Source: Corythucha ciliata
Lineage: Eukaryota > Arthropoda > Insecta > Hemiptera > Tingidae
Length of the DNA: 64,000 bases
Assembly: GCA_038030265.1 (NCBI GenBank)
Contig: CM075940.1
Location: 15,823,604-15,887,603, forward strand
Reading direction: 5' to 3'
A program made the position numbers and the translations under genes. The notes beneath the pieces are model-generated. The model was not told where the DNA came from. It saw nothing but the letters and a program-made list of their open reading frames with translations, and searched no databases. Below are positions 20,757 to 31,879 of this stretch, in pieces. Within the stretch, counting starts at the first letter, position 1; the number at the start of each line of letters is the position of its first letter.

Positions 20757-23700
20757 TTTTTTGGACATGGACCCCATCCATTGAGGGGGGGGGGCACTGT
20801 TTCACGGCATTGGGGCTGTGGGGCACCAATAAGCACCAATTTCGCGACAACCCTGCTTTGGGAATTGCCATGCCCGCTCTTCGATTTACCATACTGAATC
20901 AACAGCCTCCGTTGTTAGAACCCATTAGGGAAGGTACGGGTAAAGTGTTGATTGGGGGGGGGGGATTTCAGAGAATACCTAAAAACACCTGAAACGATAT
21001 TTTAAAAAAATTCAGTTGAAGTAATCAGAATTTTACTTTGTTTGCAGACTGGCGTATACCACGCCGCTATGGGAGCGCCCCAGTGTGGTCATCGATGTCG
21101 ATTTCGTTGTGTGAAACTTTATTTTCACACAACCTAACTCCAAACAAGGATAAGGTTAGTCAACATCAGCTTATTAGCTAGCAGTAAATTTAAAAATCCG
21201 TTCCCCTAGCCTTACTTTATAGGAATCTGAATTTTATCATAGAAAAGGGAATTTCACAACTTTTACCCGCTCGTTTTGCGAAACAACTTTTGTTAAACTC
21301 AAGGGAAATGCATGTAAAACAAGACGAGACCATGTCCTCATATTAACATGTAAAGGATTCACGTGTGCAGCATTGATGCCTTTGCGAGTGGAGTGCCCCT
21401 CCGCTCCCCACTCCCTACACACCATTTTAATCATTCGACTGGTCATCATATCTGACGAAAGGTTTCATCTCAGATATGTGAGGGGGATTTTTTTTTTAAA
21501 TCTTGACAAAAGATGGTACGTTTACAAAAAATGGCAAATGCCGCGTGTTCGACCGGTTCTTTTTTTTACTCGTCCCCCAACCACTCCCCCACCCCCTTAC
21601 ATGATTCTTCTGTAGAACTCGTTAGCCCTTACAGTTAAAATGCTACGCAGAATGCTAAAGTCCCCCTTACCTTATATTACAGCGTCTTCCTTTTTATTTT
21701 TTTCCCCCTTTTTTTCACCCTTTTCCCCCTTTAGTAGTGTGTAGGCGAAAGTTTTTTTTTTTTTTTTGTCTAAACTCTTTCATTCCTCCACCCTTTTGGT
21801 AGATCAAACTAAACCGTAGCAAAGCGAAGGGAACAAGAAAGGGCCATAAGGTTTAATCAGAGGTGTGCGGCTGCTTGATCAATATTTGAGCCCTCCTTTT
21901 TAAAATGAAGAGATTCCCTTTGTTTCTTAGTCTTTTGAACGCAGGTTTGAGAGAGACTTTTTTATCCTAAATCCCTTTTTTTCAGAAGACAATTAATTTT
22001 AATCACGGCTTTCTCATCCTTTATTTGCACAAAGGTTTTATTCCACAAGATTTTCACGTTGTCGCTAGAGGTTTTTATTGCTTCATGCTTTTGTAGTGCA
22101 GGGAAACATAAATATTTTGAGTGACTGGACATTTTGATCATTTGGATCGTTTGTTCTTTCGAAGTTCGTTTGTTTTTTAGACCCGAGAATGAAATCGCCG
22201 TTAGTGGATTTATTACTGAAAAACAATCGTTTAACTTCCGTAATACAAAATTAATTTGCTTTAAAATTAAACTGGTTTTCAGAAAGTCGCTAAATATTCA
22301 ATGATGGAAGAGAATTTTCACTGTTGAAAATTGTACAAAACATTGGTGTGACGCGAGTGTGTGTTTCTGGGGTGGGAGGTATAGGCGAAAACGAGAACTC
22401 CAGAACCAATATAAAGCAATTAATTTCCTGCGAAACGGTTACGGTCCGGTTCCGTCTCCTAGCGAGACCCATTTTCTGCGGAGGATGGCATTAACGGTTG
22501 CTCTCATTAAGACAAAACAGAACAAAATTTAAATTTTATTTGCGTGGTAGGGCGAGTTCTCTCCACCCCCTAAACCCTTCACTTTGGCTCTCTCATCCCT
22601 CTTCAGCTTTTGTTTAAAACCGTTTCCCTTCCCACCGTTCCAGCGGAATAAATGTCGCCTAAGGAATAGGGATCACCGTGAAAAGAGTCCAGGGGTCTTC
22701 TGCATTAATTCTCCGTTGTGATTTACATTTTATTCCCATTTTGCACGTTTCTCAAAGCGTATACTTTGCAGGCCAATGCGCATTTTAAAACGCTTGGTAA
22801 TAGGTCGGTGTGAATGGACGGGGGGGGGGGGTGAAAAGGGCAAGGCAGCAGCTAAACATTAGCTTACCAAATCACAGTTTTCTACTCAACAGGATTCTAA
22901 AAACTTGAAGCAAGAACCGCGACGAGGGTCGTGAGTAGAGGATTGGAGGGGAATGGGTGATATATTATTAGTGGGATTAGAGCAAGAAATTATGAAAAGT
23001 GATTAAAAATAAATTGGATGCTAGGATTATAAGGTGTTAGTGAAAAGAAGGATTTGCTTGAGTGACGGCGCCAGCTTAAGAGGAAGAGTTGAGAATCACG
23101 ACACGCCCTTATTAAACTTTTTTTTCACGTTTTTAGCACCCGGGTTGCCATGTTTTTAAAGTCGGCGGACCTGAAATGTTTGTTTTTTCTTTTTTTTCTC
23201 GGCATCGACTACTCAAGGTAGTCGATCAATCATCAGCCATCTTAATTGTTTTTGTAAAACTCTCCATTTTACTTCCATGTTCCTGTAGGGAAAAGAAGTA
23301 TGGTATTGGTGAACAAATCGAGTCCGAGCTGACTTCATATTCTTAATACACAACCTCAGAAAGGTTGAAAAAAGTTATTTCGGTCTGTCTGTTTTCCTGA
23401 TAAATTGCATGAAAATCAAAATCTCTTCATTTCTTGGTGTAGAAAACACAAATCTGGTCTTTGTTTTGAGAATTTATTATTATATCTGAATTTTCGACCA
23501 ACTGGGTTAGTTGGTTTTCATTCAATCATAAATTTCCCATTTATGTGACGCAAGAAGGGGAGAGCTTGGAAGGGTAGATTATTTACCAGATCATTCACGC
23601 TGAGTGGGTCACGGCCAATGGTTCCTACTTCGCAGTATAAAATCAGGAAAATAGCATCTTAAGGCTCTAAGCCTTATAGTTTTTCTTGAAGAGTTTCACT

Positions 23701-24308
23701 TTTGTTAATTTTTTCCCCCACGTTCCGTTATAATTTGCTTTTATCCTTGGGAATATACCTATTGTATGCAAATAGGAACATTTATATGTAGATGGGAGGA
23801 TGGTGAAGTAACTATCTTGTCGTAACGTATTTTAGTTGTAAATGAAGGTTGAAAAGGGATAGACGAAGAGGGAGGTGATTGTGGGGGCGGCACCGGTATC
23901 CTAGGCAACTCCTTTAGGGACCAGCTCGAAAGGAACAATTAACGTGCGAGCGAGAGAGACAGTGATAAAAGAAGAGGTTAAAGGGGTGAGCCGTCCTATC
24001 CTCTCTTTTTTCCCTTCTTCACTTGCCCACCTACTCTTTGCATCACTAATGTGAGATCCAAGCCTCTCCCCCCCCCCCTATGAATTTCACCACCTTCCGT
24101 CGACCCTTTCCCCTAGCATCGCCTATTCTCACCCTCTTAAAGTCACGTTCTCAGTCTCATCATTATCCGCCCTTTAAATTGTTAAGATACTTAATAATCA
24201 CGAAATGCTAGGAGAACTGTGAATTTTCAATCGCTCAAAGGTACGGTGTTATCCTTCAATTCAGTGCCAAAATGGTTCGGTCCGATTGAAACGAACTTTT
24301 TCGGTAAT
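20757..24308. other. No gene recognised
   Basis: AT-rich, with G-runs near 20955 and 22820 and a T-tract near 21752. An 11-bp-stem hairpin GTTGTGTGAAA...TTTCACACAAC lies at about 21108-21133, and a 9-bp stem ATCGACTAC...GTAGTCGAT near 23203-23225. Neither is beside a gene. Confidence 0.5.
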
Positions 24309-24347
24309 GATGATGATGATCATCATCATCTGTGGTTTGAACCACAG
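24309..24347. repeat. Two adjoining palindromes
   Basis: A 22-nt perfect palindrome made of GAT and ATC triplets (24309-24330, centre GATC). Its last base is the first base of an 18-nt inverted repeat CTGTGGTT-TG-AACCACAG (24330-24347). Together they could form a double hairpin or paired binding sites. Confidence 0.75.
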
Positions 24348-26255
24348 TTGAGGCCAAAATTTCAAGTCCACATATTCAGACACAGCCGACAACCTTTGCC
24401 CTGATATCAATAGAAGTTGTCAAGCATTGAAGACAGCGTCATGTTTCTTTCGGCAAACGTGCGTAAACTAGTGTAGGAATGGGAGAATTCAGTACCACTT
24501 GTTCTCAAGGCCTCCGTTGCCTGTGCCTTGCGGCTGACGGAAAGGAGTGGCTGACTGCAACATGAGTCGGTACTGATGGCTGACTGTCGGCGTGTTCTTA
24601 GAGAGATCGACACGGGACTCTCGCGTGGATGCCAGGGCAGTGAATGGAATAAGAGAGGAAATGAACTGGCGATGATGGGCTGCTGAGGAAATTGGGAGAT
24701 CCTGTGACGAATACGTGATAGGTGGATACATATAGTCTCGAGTACATAGGAGACCACCGCCCCTACAAGTACAGGATCAGATAAGTTGTGCCTGAAAGGA
24801 CAAGGATTAAATACGACAAAGGGAAACTTGGGGGCTCTTGTATTGCGGGCTGATGCCAACCTTTTTCTCACTTGGAAGAATAAAAAAAGTCAAGTAACTG
24901 CGGTTTTTGCTAGAGAACTGTTTTTTTCCAAACTTTTCTTCGCGCTTAGAGAATAAAATAAAGAACTTAGAATTTGAAATTAGAATAAATTAGTTGTTGA
25001 CGCTCGCGAAGTTAAGATTGATGTATAAAATGGAGTTTTAGTACCCACTAAAACACAGCACACGCCTTCATTGGTATCAGGAATGCTTACCAGAGGCATG
25101 GATGTTATTCCTAGTATGTCGCTTCGTGTGTTTTTTTTATATAACATATCGTTTGAAAATATTTCGTATTGGACGACATTCAGGCCTGATTGACGTAGTT
25201 AAACAGCACCTTATGTATCCCTGGGCATGTACGTGGGAGGTATGATAATGTCAGAATTAGCAAAAGGGCAAAAGAATTAATAATGTACTTACAGATAGTT
25301 TCAAAGTAGAGTAAAACGTGAAAACCTGATAGCATAACGTATTGACGATGCAATAATTGTGAATTAATTCACAGATGCAGATATTTTTGATCTAATATTC
25401 AAGTTTTTAATTATCAGTAACTCAAAAATTCGGGGAAATAATAGATGTACACACACACACCCACCCCCATTTGGGGAAAGTAATAAGTGAATAATGAAAG
25501 TTCTTCCACGCCAAAGAAATGAGTGCAATTTCTCCCGTCTTCTTTCCCCTTAATTTATTTCCTTCTCCAAGCGCCCAGATGTAGATTTATAAGTTGAAAA
25601 AACTATTGTAGGTACTCCTATAGATAGATAAATGGATGCTATTCAACGTACTTCATTTTTTTCGGGAGAGACGGGTGCAATACACACGTCCTCAAGTTTC
25701 CCTTCGTCTTTTTCGTCGCCGTTAATTACTTTCACTTGCAGGTGTAAATAATCTGACCCTGCAGTGTACCCATCACTCGCTACACCACCGAAACCGGTCA
25801 TCCGGCTCCAAGAAAGAGAGTACGACCCAGATCAGGAAATAGAATGGACCGTGAAGTGGTGAAAAGTTGAATGAAATGTCTGCCTGTCGTTGGGTGATAA
25901 GAGTGTATTAAGAAATGAGATAGGGAGGCTAGAATTTAGCTGCTGTCACTCGGTAAACTCAGACTGCGAAGTTGAGATTGGATGTTTACGGGTCTCTACG
26001 CGCTCCGTGCGAGACGGCAGATTCGGTACGTTGGTAAGCTCGATGTGGAGTCCGCGCCTTACTCTGTGGGAAATTCGAAAACTGGTATGTGCCCGACGAG
26101 CGTCACGGTCTCGAGGTCCGGGTCCGTGAATGCCATGGGAACGCCGTGTGTCTGGCGTGTGTGCACTGTGTGGCGAACCTGGTGGTGATCACTACCCCAT
26201 GACGCCTACAGCAGCTCTCGACCGAAAAACCCGTTTACGCTCGGCTTGAAACGCT
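24348..26255. other. No supportable gene; one long open frame
   Basis: The minus strand is open for 154 codons at 24871-24407, but it starts at GTG, has no recognised domain and is rivalled by a second open frame on the same strand. 25980-26190 is GC-richer and open on both strands, perhaps eroded retroelement sequence downstream of the RNase H fragment. A CA microsatellite lies at about 25448-25462. Confidence 0.4.
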
Positions 26256-26543
26256 TCAGCTCTCCACCAGTGGATGACTACCTCCATTGCCAAATCGTAC
26301 CCTGTTGTCCGCCTTTAAAGGTTGGCGACGGAGACCGCCATCGTTCGATCGTGGATTTCCGGGAGCGGCCTGCTTGGCGAAATTCGCTGCTTCTTCATTT
26401 CCGGCCCGGTCAACATGACCCAAAATCCACGCTGAGCATATCCTCGCAAGCTGGACGAGGAGGCAAACAATTATCGAGAACTGATCTATTCCTTTCAGAA
26501 CATTCTGTGAATCGCGTGCACACCATAAACCTTGAGCCATCAA
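26256..26543 (-). pseudogene. Fragment of a non-LTR retrotransposon RNase H domain
   Basis: About 95 open codons containing RDSQNVLKGI (normally DS-x-x-A/V-L-x-A-I, carrying a catalytic Asp) and, 30 residues on, ILGHVDRAGNEEAANFAKQA (normally GH-x-G-x-x-GNE-x-AD-x-x-A). RNase H would remove RNA from the cDNA hybrid during retrotransposition. The last catalytic Asp is replaced by Asn in EEAAN, and the N-terminal half with the first Asp and Glu was not found in frame, so the copy is dead. Flanking stops indicate erosion. The element clade cannot be decided from so little. Confidence 0.65.
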
Positions 26544-29500
26544 TCAAACAAAATACCCTATTGTGGACCGTAGGAATAAACATTGCTAGGAATCCTGAAA
26601 ACACGAACAAATATTATCAACTTACCTAGTAATCCTTTTTCGATTCCCCGCCCACTCTTTCCCCTCATTCTACGAGGCAGGTCGCCGTCAGTCGACACCT
26701 TCTTACTGGACGCCACATGTTATAATGTCTATGATATAATAGTGGGTGTCCTCTGCTCAGACCCGGGACCGTTCCTCCTCCTTGACAGGTCAGTCCAGTT
26801 TTCAAAGTACCCTCCCTGTTAAATGTCCCTTCACCCCTCTAAAAGCACCTTGGGATGAACCGTGTGCCCCTTGACCTCTCCCTTTTGTAACATCCCCTGA
26901 CCTTGCTTGAATTCCGTGAGAAATTCACTTGTTGTGCGTTATGAAATCCTCTCTTTGTCTTTTGAAACGTATTGCTGGGAAGGGGTAAAAGTGTTGAAGG
27001 GTGCCGCGACATGTAAACAACAGAAAATGCAAGTGTGCTTCGCGTTAGCAGTCGCCTGTCCGTATTAACCTCTTGTTCAGTTTAGTGCACTGAAAATTAA
27101 CTCCCCCCCCCCCGTAAAAGCGTCCATGTTTTATTTAAGCGTTGCAAGCCTTTAACAGCCGTGATATGTTAAGGTGTAAGAACGCTCCTAGAATGTGTAT
27201 CCGTGATCGAATATTCTTTGAATGCTCCTATAATTATTCCTGAATTCCAGTAGCGCTAAGTATGTTAAAATATGGTGATTTAAATTAGAATGTTAAGGTG
27301 AGGGATGAGTCAAAAGATAGTGAAGTCTCCCACGGTGAATCTTGTGGGAATAATCTGAGTATGCGGGCGGTGCGAGGGTGCGTAGACTGCAGGGAGTGAG
27401 GGGGGAAAGTCGTTATGCTCTCAGGAGCAAGTTTTTTTTTAAAGGGTAGGTGAGATCAACGTTAACATCTGAAAACCCTTCAAAAATTAAAAAAGAAGGG
27501 ATGCGTGAAAGGTATGAACATGATAACAGTGCGGGATGTACGGCGCGGGTAGGTTTACTGGTTTTATACTTGAATAAGTATCGAGGCGATTATATTCGGT
27601 GCTAACAGACAAGGAGTGTCTCATATTTTCCCAGTTTTGAATTATACATTTCATTTAAAGACAAGAACGGTATTCGAAAGTCCTTTCAACCTTATAGAGC
27701 GGTCGTGTACGAGCATAAATTGACTTCAAGCAAATACTGTCAATTTGAAAATTTTCCGAGTGTTATGTAAATGGCGAGCAGTCGTGATAACGCATTTTAA
27801 CTAAAGAATAACTGATGATTCCCGAAGATGATACTTAATAATTTTAGGTAGGTATGACCCCCGCCCCCTGATCATGTATCTACTGGTGAAGTCACCCTCT
27901 CTTCTCATCAGTGATTAAACGGGTTTGTTGCGTCAAGGCTAGATAAGAGTAGATTCAGCTCTCGTCAAGCCTCCACTTCGAAAGGTGGAGTGCTTCATTT
28001 TACGATCCCATTCAAAGTGGTAAAGAGTGTCATCCATGCAACGGATAAACCATCGGGAAACTTGTTGGAATAACCTTCGAGAGATGAAAGAGGACTAAAT
28101 TGAAAGAATGGAATAATTGTGGGTGTGGCAGGTTCTGGAACTTTTCTCCCTTGGATTGGCCAGGGGCGGCCGAATGAGGGGGCTGCTTTTCCGATACAAT
28201 CTGTCTCCATGGAGACTCAGCTGAGCCACCCTTAACGAAGCCTCCACGCAATTTTTCGAACTTTCACATTATAACTTTCACCCTCACCCTTCCTTTTTTC
28301 TCTCTCACTCACCCTTCATTTACATAGTTTTTTACTTTCTTCGCTTCGAGGCAGCACTGCCCTGCACCTCCTGAACCAAATTACTTAAAACGTCAAAAAC
28401 TATTTAGTTCCTTTCGTTTTTTTTTTAACTTGAGAAGTAAGTGTAGATTACAATCCTCAACGAAGAGGATCATCGATCCGGGGAAATGTTTGCGGAGTGT
28501 GGCCCACACTTTTAAACTACGAATCTCCCCCCCCCCTCTTCCCCACCAAGACCATCTCGTTCACGATTCCGCATTAAAGGATTAACAGCTCCAGGAAACC
28601 CTTCCTAGTTTCGCATTAACAATCCAAATACTTAGCTACAATGAAAAGCAATCTCCTCGAACATTATTTACTTAAAGCTATCGTTCCCTCCAAAGAGACT
28701 TTTCCGTTGTTCCTTTTTTTTATTTTGCTTCCCAGAAGAACAACACACGAATTGAACGCTCATGTCTTCTACTCCAACACTACCCTAAAATACTGTTTTC
28801 TCTCTCTCTCTCTCTGTTTCCTTAAACTGAGTTAGTACGACACCATCCCATCCATCACGTCATGCTGTGAAAAAAAAAAAAAACTGGTTGGATGTTGTGG
28901 ACAAGGCGGTTGAGGCAGGAATGCTGTGTCTGGGTATATAGCGGGCTGTATGAACCGATATCACAGGAGTTGAATTGCACGCATCGACCTATCCACCCCT
29001 CCCGTAAGCCCCCTAACCATCATTTCACTCATGCCAGAGACTGGAGATGAGTTATAGTATCGGGCGTCCGACTCCATTCATGCTTTTATCTTACTACGAT
29101 GCAACGTGTTTTGAAAATGATAATGATTATTTTGAACATACTATTATTTATATATTTTTTCAAACAAATTAAGATACTAAATTTTCGAGGGAAACTTTGT
29201 ATCTTTTACCATAGCGACTGAAGTGAAGAAGAGTTTGAGGTTCTTCATAGCGTAAACGCGCTTCCTTTTTCACCAACAGCCATGCCATTTTTTTTCTCTC
29301 TTAACCGTCTTTTGTCTTTTCCCGCCCAGTCCCTTTTTTCCGGGACACAAATTGAGGAAATAATGCTTCTTTCAACTTGCGAGCTTCGTATAATGAACCT
29401 CTTTCTATCCCTTGAAGCTTGGTCATTAACCAACAAAGATTTTTCTGGAAACGGCATTCTCTGTTCCCCCATCCTCAATCAGAAAAAGTGGCTAGAGGTG

Positions 29501-31057
29501 GTTGATGGGGGGGGGGGGGCTTGGATGAGTTGGGCACAAAAGAGCAGGGAAAAGAGGAGATGAAGGCTTCTTACATCAAAGAAAATGAAGGGCCAAAAAG
29601 AATTTGAGTAGCTTCGTTTGACACTATCCCAATACAAAGAGATATACAAAATATATACTGTGCAGAATGTATTTTCTTCTCTGTAACCATATTGATTACA
29701 TATGGACCTTGATGGAATAAAAAAGAATTAAAGAATTCTTCTAAAATGTGCCCCTTGACGACCACTGTTAATTAGTGCGTGTGGCAGCCTAGCCAACCCT
29801 TCTCCTTCAGCCGTCAAACGTCACTCTACCCTTCCATTTTTTTTTCTTTTTTAAACTTTCCATCCGTTCTTAATTCTCAACCCCCTCCCAGCCTTCCTGT
29901 ACGGCAGTAAAACTAATTTGTTTGCTAAATGAGGCGACCACAAATTGCAACTAATTCATTCCTGCCACAGAAAAAAAAGGGTTGTAAGTTGCGTTAAGCG
30001 TTCCTAAAACAAATTGCTGGAAGGGGGTTCAGTTTTTCTGGTTAACCACCCGCGAAAATATTCGCCGAGGCGTCAGGTACCATTCGGCCTACATGAAGCC
30101 TTCGTGTTCATCTTTTACTGGTTGGTTTGAGTTCTCTTCTAGGTTGGCCAGGCCTTTTAGTTCCTCTATTTAATCCTCATATCCCGCAGTTATTTTGTTG
30201 ATCAGAGAAGTGGAAGAGTAATTGCATTATCATTTGTTATTATTATGAGAGAATGTTTTTTTTTTTTTTTTTTTTTTTTTTTCAACTCGAGAACTCTACT
30301 TGGTCATTGACATCCATTTTCGAGCAACGGAGAATGTACAGCCGTGCTTCTCTCCGTTACAAGGATTTGTATTCTAACCAGCTTACGTCACTCTCATTGA
30401 TAGAATCAAGTTGCGCTAAAGCCCCCCTCCTCTTCCTCCTCCTTCAACGTCATTGATACAGCATCCTGGGGCTTTGAACTCGCAGCCCAAGCACGTCTAT
30501 CGTGCATTGTCGAATGCTAATATTCATACATTCTTTAAATCTTGAGTGACGCAGTCGTCAATTTGGTGCGCCGAGTGAAAAATAATTAGGGGAAAAAATG
30601 TTACGGATGTCTCGAATCGAGAGTGCTTGTTAGCATTTAATATCTCGCATTCAAAAAATATTTCCTATAGGTTTGAACTACGCAATTTCGCATGGAAGCA
30701 AATCTACGCATACTCTCTCGCAAATATCTCGAAATGAGGGAGGTGCACGTATCGAAAATTTTGGTCAGAGACATTTTCTTACTGTAAACTATGGTTAAAT
30801 AATCCAATTTACTTAAATTAAATTTTACGACTGAAATATAACTTCAATATTAAACTATAATGGTTGGATAGGGTTCGAGGGGGTTAAGACATGCCAAGCT
30901 CGGGTACTAGGTTACTACATACACTTTTGAAGCAAGGGATAATGAAGACATATGGCCGTATTCAGACACCTTCCTTATCGGAGCCTTAGGTAACTTAAGT
31001 TGTGCAAAGATCATATGGTTTAATAAGATGCATCACCTGTTTTTCAAGCACTTGGAG
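26544..31057. other. No gene recognised
   Basis: Contains C-run 27106-27115, CT microsatellite near 28797-28815, G13 at 29507-29519 and a T27 tract at 30256-30282. Many short open frames, none with a domain. A GGCCGTATTCA phrase near 30955, often seen at the ends of small DNA elements, precedes the palindromic element. Confidence 0.5.
30256..30282. repeat. T27 homopolymer
   Basis: Uninterrupted 27-nt poly(T). No direct repeat was recognised at its borders. Confidence 0.9.
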
Positions 31058-31225
31058 CCTACGTTGCCAGACTTCCCTCGTTGAGGTGCGTCGAAAACCA
31101 ACCGGTTTCGGCTGCTCGGAAGTACAAGTTTATATTCAGTGTTACCTCGATACGCTGAAGATGGCGAGCAGCCGAAACCGATTCGTTTTTGACGCACCTC
31201 AACGAGGGAAGATCCTAAGGCTACA
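31058..31225. mobile_element. Palindromic MITE, diverged relative of the 6-kb element
   Basis: Arms 31072-31118 and 31165-31211 pair with a few mismatches (GAGGTGCGTCGAAAACCAAC with its counterpart, GGTTTCGGCTGCTCG with CGAGCAGCCGAAACC). Outer sequence GCCTACGTTGCCAGAC and inner CTGAAGATGGCGAGCAG match the 6069-6241 element. It retains a left inner arm that the 6-kb copy has lost. No coding capacity. Confidence 0.8.
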
Positions 31226-31839
31226 ACTTTATGCATGCATAGTCAATTTCTATAAAACAAAAATAATAACTTCACATTTGCTTCAGTATCATGTATGGCT
31301 CTCAGACGTCATTGGTCACAGGCAGGAGGGGGAAAGTTTATAAAATGGATTGGAGGGAAACATTTGAATTTCGAATCAGCTACTTTCAAACAATTTTTTA
31401 GTGGTCTTATTGATGAATAATTTGTAAGAAATGGTGTTTACAGTTGACCATGACCAAACTTTCAGAAAAAATAAAAATAAAATGCTGTTTCTTCCTCATT
31501 GTCATTGTTCTCGGCATGACGGATTATTTAAGGCTTGTAACATGTTCAATTTCATGTTTCACTTCCTTGCTCAAAGTCAGCAACTCTTTCTGATTTTTTA
31601 GAGTTATATTTTCTGATGACAACTGTTGAGCACTTCTGTCAGCGTAGAAAGAGAAAAACGTAATTCATCAAAATGGGAAGAGAGAATATGATTTTTGAAC
31701 GTTTTATCAGTAAAAATCCTGTGCGTTATTTTCTTCAAGTGACGTTTCGTCGACAGAACCTCAACGTTTTTTTTCCCCCAATTGGCTTTTCGTGAAGGAT
31801 TAACAAAAATTATTCCTACAAACCTCAACGCTCTTAGGC

Positions 31840-31841
<2 letters not shown>

Positions 31842-31877
<36 letters not shown>
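31842..31877. repeat. T36 homopolymer flanked by AGGCA direct repeats
   Basis: A pure 36-nt T run. CTTAGGCAG precedes it and AGGCAATTG follows, so TTAGGCA occurs on both sides if the last two Ts are counted. This resembles a target duplication around a bare poly(A) tail. Confidence 0.85.

Positions 31878-31879
<2 letters not shown>

Noticed and set aside
24407..24871. Longest open frame in the window (154 codons, minus strand)
   Set aside because: It starts at GTG, contains no domain or motif I recognise, and a second frame on the same strand is open over its middle. Not enough to call a gene.
30420..30500. tRNA- or SINE-like B-box near GGGCTTTGAACTCGCAGCCC
   Set aside because: Only a loose B-box resemblance; no matching A-box or cloverleaf could be built.
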